The notes: generated from the sequence alone by a model not told the origin. 64,000 bases of DNA from Thermoanaerobacter thermocopriae JCM 7501 (GCF_001310975.1 NZ_BAZY01000001.1:1-64000); one strand, 5' to 3'; shown: positions 41,947 to 51,601, counted from the stretch's first letter. Numbers and translations: made by a program.

Positions 41947-43187
41947 TATATGAGGTCCTCATAAAGAGGGTATTTTTTGAGAAGATTTGCTACTCTCTCT
42001 TTTGCTTTTTCTTTATAGTTTTCATCCCTTATTACATTGACTATAATGTCCGCTATTTCTACCATATCTTCAGGTTTCATTCCCCTTGTTGTGACAGCTG
42101 GAGTTCCCAGTCTCACACCAGAAGTGACATTTGGCCCTAATGGGTCAAAGGGTATAGCATTTTTGTTGCAAGTTATGTTTACTTCATCTAATCTTGTTTC
42201 TAACTCTTTGCCTGTTATTCCTGTGTTTCTTAAATCCAACAACATCAAGTGATTATCAGTTCCACCCGACACTAAGTTTATTCCTCTTTCCATTAAAGCA
42301 TTTGCTAAGGCTTTTGCATTTTCTACAATTCTTTTTTGATATTCTTTAAATTCATCGGTGAGAGCTTCTTTAAAACAAACGGCTTTCGCTGCTATTATAT
42401 GCATTAAAGGGCCACCTTGTGTTCCCGGAAAGAGTGCTTTGTCTATTGCTTTTGCGTATTCTTCTTTGCAAAGAATAGCTCCCCCTCTTGGGCCTCTTAA
42501 AGTCTTATGGGTGGTAGTTGTAACGACATCTGCATAAGGAACAGGATTGGGGTGAAGACCTGCTGCTACAAGACCTGCTATGTGAGCCATGTCTACCATT
42601 AGGTAAGCTCCAACGCTGTCCGCAATTTCTCTAAATCTTTTAAAATCGATTATCCTTGGGTAAGCGCTAGCACCGGCAACAATCAATTTGGGTTTGTGCT
42701 TTTTTGCAAGTCTTTCTACTTCATCATAGTCTATATATCCTGTATCTTCTCTTACTCCGTAATATATAAAATTATAGATTTGGCCTGAAAAATTGACTTT
42801 ACTTCCATGAGTGAGGTGCCCTCCATGGGCTAAATCCATTCCCAGCACAGTATCTCCTGGTTTTATAAGAGCAAAATAGGCAGCCATGTTTGCCTGTGCT
42901 CCTGAATGAGGTTGTACATTTGCGTGTTCAGCACCAAAAAGTTTTTTGAGTCTTTCTCTTGCCAATTCTTCAGCCACATCCACATATTCGCAACCACCGT
43001 AATACCTTTTAGCTGGATATCCTTCTGCGTATTTATTGGTAAGTGGCGACCCCATTGCTTCCATTACAGCTTTACTTACAAAATTTTCAGAAGCTATAAG
43101 CTCTATTTTATTTCTTTGCCTTGCAAGTTCCTTTTCAATTACCTCTGCAATTTCTGGATCAGTTTTTCTTATTATTTCAATATCCAT
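41946..43187 (-). CDS. glyA: Serine hydroxymethyltransferase
   Basis: An intact 413-residue PLP enzyme interconverting serine and glycine with tetrahydrofolate. N-terminal [23 protein letters not shown] Lys in [14 protein letters not shown] near residue 225, and NKNAIPFDP near the C-terminus are all conserved. It is monocistronic, with its own promoter at 43220-43248 and a GGGGG ribosome site. It is one of the longest intact genes in a window full of frameshifts. Confidence 0.97.
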   Translation of the reverse strand: MDIEIIRKTDPEIAEVIEKELARQRNKIELIASENFVSKAVMEAMGSPLTNKYAEGYPAKRYYGGCEYVDVAEELARERLKKLFGAEHANVQPHSGAQANMAAYFALIKPGDTVLGMDLAHGGHLTHGSKVNFSGQIYNFIYYGVREDTGYIDYDEVERLAKKHKPKLIVAGASAYPRIIDFKRFREIADSVGAYLMVDMAHIAGLVAAGLHPNPVPYADVVTTTTHKTLRGPRGGAILCKEEYAKAIDKALFPGTQGGPLMHIIAAKAVCFKEALTDEFKEYQKRIVENAKALANALMERGINLVSGGTDNHLMLLDLRNTGITGKELETRLDEVNITCNKNAIPFDPLGPNVTSGVRLGTPAVTTRGMKPEDMVEIADIIVNVIRDENYKEKAKERVANLLKKYPLYEDLI

Positions 43188-43219
43188 GACTTTACCCCCT
43201 ATGTTTCATTTATACTTCT

Positions 43220-43248
43220 ATTATAAATTTTTTGTATACTATATTCAA
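43220..43248 (-). promoter_or_regulatory. Sigma-A promoter of glyA
   Basis: On the minus strand TTGAAT (43243-43248) and TATAAT (43220-43225) are spaced by 17 bases and lie 33 bases before the glyA start. No riboswitch is visible in the short leader. Confidence 0.75.
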
Positions 43249-43381
43249 TAACAAATCATTCTTCATAGTTTAGCTTAGTAAAAATTTAATACAAATTTTA
43301 AAATTAACGATATTTTAATTTTAAAATTTGGTTATAAATAATAGGATAAGCTCTCTTATCAAAAAAATTTTTTATAAGGTC

Positions 43382-43410
43382 TTGATTTTTTTGAAAAAGG
43401 ACTGTATAAT
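43382..43410 (+). promoter_or_regulatory. Promoter of the candidate small RNA
   Basis: TTGATT (43382-43387) and TATAAT (43405-43410) are spaced by 17 bases on the plus strand, pointing away from glyA and toward a free-standing terminator, with no reading frame behind it. Confidence 0.7.
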
Positions 43411-43416
43411 GTATAC

Positions 43417-43490
43417 TTGGTCAAAACAATGACTCCCCCTTTAACATATGCAAGCCCTTGGAGTATTCCAGGGCTCTTTTTGTTTTTATA
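43417..43490 (+). ncRNA. Candidate small regulatory RNA, about 70 nt
   Basis: Between the promoter at 43382-43410 and a plus-strand terminator (stem AGCCC/GGGCT-type at 43452-43475, then TTTTTGTTTTT) lies a transcript of about 65-75 bases with no start codon behind a ribosome site. A single-stranded GACTCCCCCTTTAAC stretch (43431-43445) could pair with Shine-Dalgarno sequences, as C-rich motifs do in RsaE/RoxS-type RNAs. The terminator overlaps the 3' end of the opposing dipeptidase gene. Confidence 0.55.
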
Positions 43491-44427
43491 TTAGAATTTT
43501 TTTGATAAGATTTTCAAAATTTTTGTGAGTAATTTTAGCAATCTGTTCTTGGGTGTATCCTCTTTTTATTAGTCCTTCTAAAATTGCGGGGAAATAGGAT
43601 ATGTCCTTTAATCCTTCAGGGGTACTCTCAATTCCGTCAAAGTCAGAACCAAATCCTACATAATCTTCCCCTACTAATTCGCATATATAATCTATATGAT
43701 TTAAAACATCTTCTAATGTAGCTTGACCTTCATCTCTTAAAAATTGTGGAGCAAAATTTATTCCAATTACACCACCTTTTTGAGCTATTGCTTTTATTTG
43801 CTCATCTGTTAAGTTTCTTCTGTGGGAGCATAGGGTTTTGGCATTAGAATGAGAAGCTATAATTGGTTTCTCACTAAGTTCTACTACATCCCAAAATCCT
43901 TTTTCATTAAGATGAGACACATCTACAATCATTCCTAGGCGATTCATTTCTTTTACAACTTCTCTGCCAAAAGAGGTAAGCCCTGCTTCTTTAACACCGT
44001 CTACTCCGTCTCCTAAATCGTTTCTTAAACTCCAAGTTAAAGTGAGAGCTCTTACCCCTAATTTGTAAAACATCCTAAGAAGAGAAGTTTCACCTTCTAA
44101 AGCTTCACCGCCTTCTATAGAAAGCAATGCTCCAATTTTTCCTTCTTCTTTTGCTTTCTCTATATCCTCTCCTTTTAATATTAATCTAAATTCTTCTATT
44201 TCTTCGATTATTTCATGCATTTTGTCAATCATCTTTAAAGCCATTGTAGCAGCATTTTTCCTCGTCTGTGTTGGGTCTACAAATACAGCAAAAACCTGTA
44301 GGTGAACTTTGCCTTCTTTCATCCTTTGTAAATCCACATGACCTTCTTTTGACCTTTCAGCGAAATCTATTTTTTTATCTACTAAACGATAAAGAGTATC
44401 ACAGTGAAAATCTACAAACATATTCAT
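43486..44427 (-). CDS. Membrane dipeptidase (renal dipeptidase family)
   Basis: An intact 313-residue zinc dipeptidase of family M19. The metal ligands are visible in VDFHCDTLYRL, LLSIEGGEAL, IVDVSHLNEKGF, IIASHSNAKTLC and VGFGSDFDGIES. Despite the family name there is no signal peptide or membrane anchor, so it is cytoplasmic. A GGGGG-type ribosome site precedes it. The next minus-strand gene upstream is 157 bases away; a common transcript is possible but not evident. The substrate may be L-D or D-containing dipeptides; this is not resolved here. Confidence 0.92.
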   Translation of the reverse strand: MNMFVDFHCDTLYRLVDKKIDFAERSKEGHVDLQRMKEGKVHLQVFAVFVDPTQTRKNAATMALKMIDKMHEIIEEIEEFRLILKGEDIEKAKEEGKIGALLSIEGGEALEGETSLLRMFYKLGVRALTLTWSLRNDLGDGVDGVKEAGLTSFGREVVKEMNRLGMIVDVSHLNEKGFWDVVELSEKPIIASHSNAKTLCSHRRNLTDEQIKAIAQKGGVIGINFAPQFLRDEGQATLEDVLNHIDYICELVGEDYVGFGSDFDGIESTPEGLKDISYFPAILEGLIKRGYTQEQIAKITHKNFENLIKKILI

Positions 44428-44583
44428 CCTTCCCCCTTTTTATTTTTTCTTCATAGTATGATTTTATCACAACAAAATATTTGCCTCGATTCCTAAGCAA
44501 AAAAATAGAGGTTCCTAATCTTTTGTGCATTGTTACCACCTTGAAAATAACTTTATTAATAAGATTCCTATTAATTGAATTTT

Positions 44584-45510
44584 TTATTTATTTACTAGTT
44601 TGTCTATCAAAACAAAAAGTTGTTTAAGAAAAGGAACTATTAAAACTGCAGAAAAAAGATTAAAAAATGTGTGGGCGTTTGCTACCTGCCTTGAAGGATT
44701 ATAAGGGGAAACGAATTTCAAAAACTCTGTGAAAAAATTTGTAAAAGGTAAAAAAAGTATAGTGCCCACTATGTTAAAAAAAATATTAAAGAGAGCTATT
44801 TTTTTCCCTTCTTTGTTAGTAGAAAAGCTCAAAATTATGGCTTCTGAACAAGTTCCAATATTTAAACCATATATTATTGGCAATGCTTGAGATAAGGTTA
44901 TTAGTTGGGAGGATACCAAAACCTGCAGTGTTGCAATACCTACATTACTTGATTGGAGAATTAACGCCGTGATTATTCCCACAACAATTCCCCACAAAGG
45001 ATTTGAAAAATTAGCGTTTATAAGATCAAAGTTAGAATTTTTTTTAAGAGGTATGGTAGCCAGCTCCATTGTTTTAAGTCCATAAAGCACCAATCCAAAT
45101 CCAAGCAAGACTCTTCCTACAATTTTTAGTTTGTCTCCATAATTTTGGAAATGCAATAGAGAACCTATAAAAACTAAGTAAGGAGCTATTTTAAACAGAT
45201 TAAAGGCGTAAAGTTGCACCGCAATAGTAGTTCCAATGTTAGAACCTATGATTATACCTGCTGCGCTTTTAAGATTTAAAAGTTCTGCTCCTGCCATTGT
45301 TATTGCTATTACAGCTACCATGCTACTGCTTTGAACAATTAAGGTTATAAAAAAACCTATTATTATTGATTTTAATAGGTTGCTTGCAAATTTATTAATA
45401 ATTTGGGAAATTTTTTGTTGTGAGAAGGCCTTTAATCCTTTTGTTAAAGTAAATATTCCCCAAATAAAAACTCCTATTCCTGCTACAAAGTATATTAAAG
45501 ACATTACCAT
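44584..45510 (-). CDS. Na+/phosphate cotransporter family protein
   Basis: A 308-residue membrane protein with two inverted halves, each with the QSS signature of the PNaS family: IVQSSSMVAVIAITMAGA near residue 60 and LILQSSNVGIATLQV near 185. GSNIGTTIAVQ lies between. About eight hydrophobic segments are present. It lacks the C-terminal PhoU-like domain found in longer relatives. It probably takes up or exports phosphate with sodium. It runs divergently from the sugar nucleotidyltransferase at 45638. Confidence 0.9.
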   Translation of the reverse strand: MVMSLIYFVAGIGVFIWGIFTLTKGLKAFSQQKISQIINKFASNLLKSIIIGFFITLIVQSSSMVAVIAITMAGAELLNLKSAAGIIIGSNIGTTIAVQLYAFNLFKIAPYLVFIGSLLHFQNYGDKLKIVGRVLLGFGLVLYGLKTMELATIPLKKNSNFDLINANFSNPLWGIVVGIITALILQSSNVGIATLQVLVSSQLITLSQALPIIYGLNIGTCSEAIILSFSTNKEGKKIALFNIFFNIVGTILFLPFTNFFTEFLKFVSPYNPSRQVANAHTFFNLFSAVLIVPFLKQLFVLIDKLVNK

Positions 45511-45637
45511 TTTTACTCCCCCGCAAAGTCCCTTTCTTATTTCAATTTTATGTGGCTAATGTCGTAAAATGAATAATTTTTCATTAAATAAAAACACTAA
45601 CAACTAGAGGCTAATAATATTTTTTAGGGGTGGTTGG

Positions 45638-47967
45638 ATGAAAGGGATAATCATGGCGGGTGGAGAAGGAAGTAGGTTAAGGCCTTTAACAACCGATATA
45701 CCTAAGCCTATGGTACCTGTTGCAAATAAACCTGCGATAAAACACATAGTGGAGCACTTACACAAATATGGGATTAAAGAATTAGCTGTTACTCTTTTTT
45801 ACTTACCTCAAAAGATTAAAAAATATTTAGAAGAAGAATATGGTAATGAGATAAAATTTTATATAGAGGATAAACCGTTAGGTACTGCTGGAAGTGTCAA
45901 AAATGCTAAAGACTTTCTAAATGATACTTTTATTGTTATGAGTGGAGATGTAATTACTGATGTTAATATAAAAGAAGCTTATGAATTTCACAGAAAGAGA
46001 GGGGCAAAAGTTACTCTTATTTTGACAAGAGTAGATGTGCCGCTAGAATACGGTGTTGTGATTGTGGATGAGCAAGGCAAAATAAAAAAATTTTTAGAGA
46101 AACCTTCCTGGGGAGAAGTGTTTAGCGATACAGTAAATACGGGTATATACATAATCGAACCAGAGATATTGGAGTTTATACCTCAAGATAAGCCTTTTGA
46201 TTTTAGTAAAGATTTATTTCCTATGTTATTGAAAAACGATATTCCTCTTTATGGTTATGTTACAGGAGGATATTGGTGTGACATTGGAAATACCAATCAA
46301 TACATTACTAGTCATTTTGATATTTTAGAAGGAAGAGTAGATTTAGGATATAAAGATAAGTTATTGAAGGAGGGAAAAGTAATAGGTAAAAATGTTACAA
46401 TTTCTCCTGAGGCTAAAGTAATTCCCCCTGTGATTGTAGGTGACAATACGATAATTGAGGCTAATGCTGTAGTAGGACCTAATGCAATAATTGGTAAAAA
46501 TAACCATATAAAACAAGGGAGCAGTTTAAAAAATGCCGTATTATGGGATGAAATAATTATAGATAAAAATTGCGAATTAAGGGGTTGTGTAATTTGCAAT
46601 AGGGTGAGAATTGGCAATAATGTCAGAATTTTTGAGAATAGTGTAATAGGAGAGGGCTGCAAAATAAAACCCTTTGCTGAAATAAAGCCAGAGGTAAAAA
46701 TATGGCCCTATAAAATAATAGATGAGGAAGCTGTAATCGCCAAAGATATAGTGTGGGGAAATGGTAGGAAGCCTTTGACTTTTGGATATAGGGGAATTAA
46801 AGGGGTTTTTAATGAAGACATTACTTCTCAGATTGCAGTTGAAATTGGAGAGGTTTTTGGAAATATAATAAATAGCAGTGTGTTGGTAGGACACGATGGG
46901 GATGTTGTATCTCAATTTATAAGCGATTTAATAAGTTTCGGACTTGTATCTGGTGGTTGTGAGGTCTTAAAAGCCAATAATACTCTTTTACCCACTTTAA
47001 GATATGGAATTAAGAAAAATGAGTGTGGAGGAGGAATCTATGTAGAAGAAGAAGGAGGGAGTTTAAGGATTTTGTTTCTCGATAAAGATGGATGTGATAT
47101 TGATAGAAATTTAGAAAAGAAAATAGAGAACAAGTTAAGAGTACATGATATTAATCGCGTGGATGGGAGAGATTTAAAACCTATAAGAGAAGTTGATATA
47201 AATAACGATTATATTAACTCTCTTTTTGAAAGAAAAACTGCTTATAAAAGTTTTAAAATTAAACCTTACGATGAAAAAACAAAACTGCTATTAGAAACAG
47301 TAGGTAAAAATGAGTTCTTAATAGTGCAAGAACCTTATGACATAGGGGTACTTTTTTATAAAAATGGGGAAAAAATTAAGCTCTATGATGAAAAAGGAAG
47401 GGAATTTGATGAGGATGAACTCAATTACTTAAGAATGTTAATCGCGAAAGAGCAAGGAGCCAAAAGTTTTGTGCTTCCTTTCGATAGTTCCAAATACTTG
47501 ACAGAATTTGCAAAGGAATTTTCTATTGATACTGTAAGCAGTAAAATTTCTCATAAAGAAAGAATGAAAACAATAGTGTCGAAGGAAAGTGTAGAAAAAG
47601 ACTTACAGATTAATTTGGAATTTGACGGTTTTAGTTTTTTACTAGACCTTTTAGAATATTTACAACATACTTCTAAAAAACTGTCCTCTATTAAAGACAG
47701 TTTTCCGTTAAGATATAGAATATCCAAGAGTATAAGATGCGATTGGAAAGATAAAGGGAAAATAATAAGAAGCTTTTTGAAAAAGCCGATGGAGGAGCGG
47801 AGTTTTTAGATGGCTTAAAATTTAATAAAGAAGATTCATGGGTGTTAGTAGTTCCAGATTATGAATTACCTGCTTGTAATATTTATATAGAAGCTCCTAC
47901 AAAAGAAAGAGCTGAAGAGCTATTTTCACTGTATGAAAAAGAAATTAAAAGTATTGTACAAAAGTAA
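45638..47967 (+). CDS. Mannose-1-phosphate guanylyltransferase/phosphomannomutase-like fusion (one frameshift)
   Basis: About 776 residues once repaired. Residues 1-235 form a nucleotidyltransferase domain with GGEGSRLRPLTTDIPKPMVP; a left-handed beta-helix follows (hexapeptide repeats, 245-365); from about 375 comes a phosphohexomutase-like domain. The usual mutase phosphoserine loop TASHNP is not visible; in its place stands SVLVGHDGDVVSQ, so mutase activity is uncertain. The frame breaks near 47776 (T run one short) and the repaired text reads SFFEKADGGAEFLDGLKF, ending at 47967. This two-domain architecture is common in Thermoanaerobacter and cyanobacteria; its product probably feeds cell-surface glycans. 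Confidence 0.87.
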
Positions 47968-48076
47968 AATTTTGTTTAAAGTTTGCGAGATGACTACAGT
48001 TTGAAGCGGGTTTTACCCCCGTTTTTTTATATGGTATAATAAGGGCATGAAAAATTTCTCTTGAAGGTGTTTTATT

Positions 48077-48355
48077 ATGAAAAAAGAGGGTAAATATATT
48101 TCCGCTACAGAGATAAATCAATTTCTTTATTGCCCCTATCAGTGGTATTATATAAAAATATATGGAATGGAATATATCAATGGTTTGAGAGAACAAAAAG
48201 AGCAAGACTTGCAATTTAGTAACTTTAAGAAAGGGATAGAATATCATGAAAAATATTACAAGGATATTGTAAAATTGCGATATAAAAAATATGCGATTAT
48301 TTTTGGAATTATAGCTATTTTATTAATAATTGCAATTATGAGGGTTTTAAAATGA
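48077..48355 (+). CDS. Cas4-like nuclease, N-terminal part with membrane segment
   Basis: 92 residues: a start ISATEINQFLYCPYQWYYIKI, typical of the first Cys of Cas4/RecB-type PD-(D/E)xK nucleases, then a charged stretch and a hydrophobic helix (YAIIFGIIAILLIIAIM) to the stop. The stop overlaps the next ATG (ATGA). The catalytic core is in the following frame. One extra A in GTTTTAAAATG would fuse both frames into one protein with two adjacent membrane helices and both soluble parts on the cytoplasmic side. See the C-terminal part. Confidence 0.75.
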   Translation: MKKEGKYISATEINQFLYCPYQWYYIKIYGMEYINGLREQKEQDLQFSNFKKGIEYHEKYYKDIVKLRYKKYAIIFGIIAILLIIAIMRVLK

Positions 48356-48912
48356 TTCTCAATATAATTTTTTTATTTTTTACTATATATTTGCTTATTC
48401 AGTCAATTATTGAACAAAGGCCTTTTTATAAAAAAATGAAAAGAAGCATAGGATTTCGAGGAGGCAAAATAATATACATAGATAAGCCGCAAGAAGTGAA
48501 GGAAAAAGGAGTAATATATGGAAAATTATTAAAATCAGATAAATATGGCTTATCGGGAAAACCAGATTATATTTACCAATTAGGAGAAGAATTGATACCA
48601 ATAGAATTAAAAAGCAGTCAAGCAGAGGATTCACCTTATTATAAAGATGTTATGCAGCTAGTTGCGTATTTTTTGATAATAGAAGATGTATACCAAAAAA
48701 GAGTAAAAAGAGGGCGAGTAGTTTATAAAAATTCAATGTTTGAAGTATATAATAGGCGATCGCTAAGAAAAGAGCTTTTTAATATATTAAAACAAATGAA
48801 AAAAATGCAAGAAGGTAATTATTTACCTGAAGTAAATCCTTCGTATGCTTTATGTAGATTCTGCCCTTGCAAAGAAACTGTTTGCGAAATATACAAAAAT
48901 ACTTCCAAATAA
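48352..48912 (+). CDS. Cas4-like PD-(D/E)xK nuclease, C-terminal part
   Basis: 186 residues: an N-terminal membrane helix (ILNIIFLFFTIYLLIQSII), then the nuclease core with the acidic residue in GKPDYIYQ, the E-x-K in PIELKSSQ and the helix motif YKDVMQLVAYFLI, ending with three cysteines in CRFCPCKETVC. With the Cys of the upstream frame these make the four iron-sulfur ligands of Cas4-type enzymes, so the two pieces must act together. No cas genes or CRISPR repeats lie nearby, so a role in general DNA processing is likelier than spacer acquisition. Confidence 0.78.
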   Translation: MILNIIFLFFTIYLLIQSIIEQRPFYKKMKRSIGFRGGKIIYIDKPQEVKEKGVIYGKLLKSDKYGLSGKPDYIYQLGEELIPIELKSSQAEDSPYYKDVMQLVAYFLIIEDVYQKRVKRGRVVYKNSMFEVYNRRSLRKELFNILKQMKKMQEGNYLPEVNPSYALCRFCPCKETVCEIYKNTSK

Positions 48913-48983
48913 ATACAGAATATTGCGTTTATATAGAGAAAAAATAAAAAAGAAATATAGAAAAATTGAAGCGAGGTATGGCT

Positions 48984-49865
48984 ATGGTAAGAAAATTATT
49001 CTTTATCTTAATAGGAATTTTTCTGTGCTTTTCGATTGTCTCTTGTGGAATAGCTAAAAAAGGCATTACAAAAGCAGAAAGAAATGAAGCTTTACAAAAG
49101 CCTTTAGAGAAACCTAAAGAAAAAGTATCTAATACAGTTAACAAGACGGTTTATACTAACACAGAAAATTTGGACAACACTTTATATGGTTGGGGAGTAA
49201 GAGTGTTGCCAAATCACCAAACTCCAGAAATAACTCCTAAGGCGATGGAGCTTATAAAAAAATACGACGCTATTTTTGTAGGTGACACGACAAAAAAGGT
49301 AGTTTATTTGACTTTTGATGAAGGATATGAGGCTGGTTATACTCCTAAGATACTAGATATACTCAAAGAAAACAATGTAAAAGCAGCCTTTTTTGTAACT
49401 GGACCTTATGTAAAGGAACATGCTGATTTGGTTAAAAGAATGGTGGAGGAAGGACATATAGTTGGCAATCACACTGTCAATCATCCAAGTTTGCCTACTT
49501 TGTCTGATGAAAAAGTAAAAGAGGAAATAACTAAATTGGGGGATATGTTTAAAGAGCTAACAGGGAAAAAGATGAAATATTTTAGACCTCCCAAAGGAGA
49601 ATATAGTGAAAGGACTCTTTATCTTACTAAGTCTTTAGGATACAGGACTGTTTTTTGGAGCCTTGCTATGGCTGATTGGCAGCCACTTCCTGGAGGTCCA
49701 GAAGAAAGCTATAATACTGTTATAAGAAGACTTCATCCAGGGGCGGTAATACTTCTTCATGCAGTTTCAAAGGACAATGTTATTGCTCTTGATAGAATAA
49801 TTAAGAGCGTTAAAGCTGAAGGATACGAATTCAAGACTTTAGACGATATACCATCAAAGATGTAA
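48984..49865 (+). CDS. PdaA-like polysaccharide deacetylase lipoprotein
   Basis: About 293 residues. An N-terminal signal peptide ends in a lipobox-like SIVSCG (Cys near 21). The NodB domain follows, with TFDEGYEAGYT (the Asp-Glu replaces the usual Asp-Asp, as in PdaA), the metal His pair in GNHTVNHPS, FRPPKGEYSERTL and LLHAVSKDN. PdaA removes acetyl groups from N-acetylmuramic acid during spore cortex formation, or from cell-wall glycan in relatives. ATG 48984 was chosen since GCGAGG is eight bases upstream; ATG 48978 is too close. Confidence 0.88.
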   Translation: MVRKLFFILIGIFLCFSIVSCGIAKKGITKAERNEALQKPLEKPKEKVSNTVNKTVYTNTENLDNTLYGWGVRVLPNHQTPEITPKAMELIKKYDAIFVGDTTKKVVYLTFDEGYEAGYTPKILDILKENNVKAAFFVTGPYVKEHADLVKRMVEEGHIVGNHTVNHPSLPTLSDEKVKEEITKLGDMFKELTGKKMKYFRPPKGEYSERTLYLTKSLGYRTVFWSLAMADWQPLPGGPEESYNTVIRRLHPGAVILLHAVSKDNVIALDRIIKSVKAEGYEFKTLDDIPSKM

Positions 49866-49871
49866 AATAAG

Positions 49872-49905
49872 TTTTTGCGATATAGCTTTTTCTATATGGC
49901 AAAAA
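49872..49905 (+). terminator. Hairpin after the deacetylase gene
   Basis: TTTTTGCGATATAG pairs with CTATATGGCAAAAA around CTTTTT (one mismatch). The T run is inside the loop and not after the stem, so terminator activity is uncertain. The 250 bases that follow carry only the upstream sites and promoter listed next. Confidence 0.4.
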
Positions 49906-50032
49906 TAAAATTTATACTTTTTCTCAGTAAGTTTAGAAATATTCATAGTATACCAACTTGGAAATTTCGACTACAGAGGTTTTTGTAGCAACAAAAAATC
50001 AAGATATAAAGAGAATGTTAATTAAATAACAT

Positions 50033-50086
50033 TTTGGTACTAATTATCATATTTAAAATTGGCCTTTGATATTTAGTACCAAATAG
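50033..50086 (+). promoter_or_regulatory. Candidate upstream activating sites for the glp sigma-54 promoter
   Basis: TTTGGTACTAA (50033-50043) and its exact complement TTAGTACCAAA (50073-50083) form an 11-bp inverted repeat with 29 bases between. The right part, TTGGCCTTTGATATTTAGTACCAAATAG, resembles the region at 58062-58087 upstream of the second sigma-54 promoter. The pair lies 38-88 bases before the -24 box. Confidence 0.55.
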
Positions 50087-50120
50087 TTATTTTTTTTATT
50101 TATTTTACTGAAAAGGTTTT

Positions 50121-50136
50121 TGGCATATTACTTGCA
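50121..50136 (+). promoter_or_regulatory. Sigma-54 promoter of the glycerol uptake operon
   Basis: TGGCAT-N5-TTGCA matches the -24/-12 consensus TGGCAC-N5-TTGCA in all but one base. It lies 26 bases before the glpP start. Confidence 0.85.
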
Positions 50137-50161
50137 AGAGAAAGAGGTGGGGGTTATAAAA

Positions 50162-50731
50162 ATGGAAGAAAAAATTCTTGATGCAATAAAAGACTTTCCA
50201 ATAATAGCTGCGGTGCGAGATGTAAAGGATTTAAATACAGCTCTTTCTTCAAATGCACAAGTCATATTTTTACTTACAGGCGATATAATGAATATTTCTG
50301 AAATAGTTCAAGAGGTTAAAAAATACGGAAAAATTGTTTTTGTACATTTTGATTTGATAGAGGGGTTAGGGAAAGATAACAAAGCACTAGAATATTTAGC
50401 TGAGAAGGTGAAGCCCCATGGTATAATTTCTACCCGCAATAATATCTTAACCCATACTAAACAATTCGGTTTCTTTAGCATCCAGAGGCTTTTCCTTTTG
50501 GATTCCCAGGCATTAAAAACAGGGCTTACTACAGCAAAACAAATAGAACCAGATTCAATCGAGATACTTCCTGGTATAATGCCCTCAGTAATAAAAGAAA
50601 TTTCATTAGAAGTGCGAAAACCTCTCATTGCGGGAGGTTTAGTCAGGACAAAAGAGGAAGTTATAAATGCACTTAAATCTGGCGCTATTGCTGTATCAAC
50701 AAGTGAAAAAAGTCTGTGGTTTATAGAATGA
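50162..50731 (+). CDS. glpP: Glycerol uptake operon antiterminator
   Basis: A 189-residue GlpP homologue. ATG 50162 follows GAGGTGGGGG; an upstream start would lie inside the -12 region of the promoter. Family motifs PIIAAVRDVKDL, VFVHFDLIEGLG, IISTRNNIL and KPLIAGGLVRTKEEV are present. In Bacillus, GlpP binds leader RNA of glp genes with glycerol-3-phosphate and prevents termination. Here the likely target is the hairpin at 53210-53250 before the G3P dehydrogenase genes. It is the first gene of the glpPFK operon. Confidence 0.9.
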   Translation: MEEKILDAIKDFPIIAAVRDVKDLNTALSSNAQVIFLLTGDIMNISEIVQEVKKYGKIVFVHFDLIEGLGKDNKALEYLAEKVKPHGIISTRNNILTHTKQFGFFSIQRLFLLDSQALKTGLTTAKQIEPDSIEILPGIMPSVIKEISLEVRKPLIAGGLVRTKEEVINALKSGAIAVSTSEKSLWFIE

Positions 50732-50813
50732 AAGGAGGGATAGTTTTAAACATATTACATAATTATTTTAAAAGTTAAACGATTTGAAATTTGGAATTAT
50801 GGAGGGATATTTT

Positions 50814-51542
50814 ATGAGTGACCTTGCAAAATATGTTGCTGAATTTTTTGGCACTATGATACTTATTTGGTTAGGTGATGGCGTGGTTGCAAACGTTGTC
50901 TTAAATAAATCTAAAGGGCAAAATAGCGGCTGGATTGTAATCACTGCAGGGTGGGGATTTGCAGTAATGGTGGGAGCATATACAGTTGGATGGATAAGTG
51001 GTGCTCATTTAAATCCAGCTGTGACTCTTGGTTTAGCAACGATAGGGAACTTTCCATGGAGTTTAGTGCCAGGCTACATTATAGCACAAGTTTTGGGAGC
51101 TTTTGTGGGGGCCATAATTGTTTATTTGATGTACATGGATCATTTTGCAGCAACTGAAGATCCTGATAGCAAATTGGGAGTTTTCTCAACAATTCCAGCT
51201 ATAAGAAATTTAAGCAAGAATTTTATGACAGAGGTATTTGGTACTGCCATGCTTTTAATAGGAATACTTGGCATTACTAATAGCAATAACTCTGTGGGAG
51301 GAATGGGAGCACTTTTGGTAGGACTTCTCGTATGGGCAATAGGTTTAAGCTTAGGTGGACCTACAGGTTATGCAATTAATCCGGCAAGAGACTTCGGCCC
51401 GAGACTAGCTCATGCTGTTCTTCCTATTCCAGGTAAAGGGGATTCTGATTGGGGATACGGCTTAATAGTTCCAATATTTGGGCCGATAGTCGGAGGAATA
51501 CTTGGAGCCATAGTTTACCAACTTATTGTGAATATACATTAG
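50814..51542 (+). CDS. glpF: Glycerol facilitator (aquaglyceroporin)
   Basis: A 242-residue MIP-family channel with six membrane helices and two NPA motifs, HLNPAVTLG and AINPARDFGPR. The Asp after NPAR favours glycerol over water. ATG 50814 has TGGAGGG at good distance. It lets glycerol into the cell for the kinase encoded next. Confidence 0.95.
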   Translation: MSDLAKYVAEFFGTMILIWLGDGVVANVVLNKSKGQNSGWIVITAGWGFAVMVGAYTVGWISGAHLNPAVTLGLATIGNFPWSLVPGYIIAQVLGAFVGAIIVYLMYMDHFAATEDPDSKLGVFSTIPAIRNLSKNFMTEVFGTAMLLIGILGITNSNNSVGGMGALLVGLLVWAIGLSLGGPTGYAINPARDFGPRLAHAVLPIPGKGDSDWGYGLIVPIFGPIVGGILGAIVYQLIVNIH

Positions 51543-51558
51543 TGAAAGAGCTTAAATC

Positions 51559-51577
51559 GCGAGAGTTTTTCTCTCGC
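51559..51577 (+). other. Short hairpin between glpF and glpK
   Basis: GCGAGAG and CTCTCGC pair around TTTTT. No T run follows, so it may modulate mRNA stability and not terminate. Confidence 0.5.
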
Positions 51578-51601
51578 CGACAAATATAACAAAAATTATG
51601 A

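Noticed and set aside
42037-43226. Plus-strand reading frames opposite glyA
   Set aside because: They mirror the conserved glyA coding frame and have no ribosome sites or known motifs.
43452-43486. Hairpin as terminator of the minus-strand dipeptidase gene
   Set aside because: The T run lies on the plus strand after the stem; on the minus strand the bases after the stem are not T-rich.
48077-48912. Cas4-like protein as part of a CRISPR-Cas locus
   Set aside because: No other cas gene and no CRISPR repeats occur within the window, and the protein has membrane segments not usual for CRISPR Cas4.
50120-50161. Longer glpP start at 50120
   Set aside because: It would begin inside the -24 box of the sigma-54 promoter; the ATG at 50162 has a proper ribosome site.
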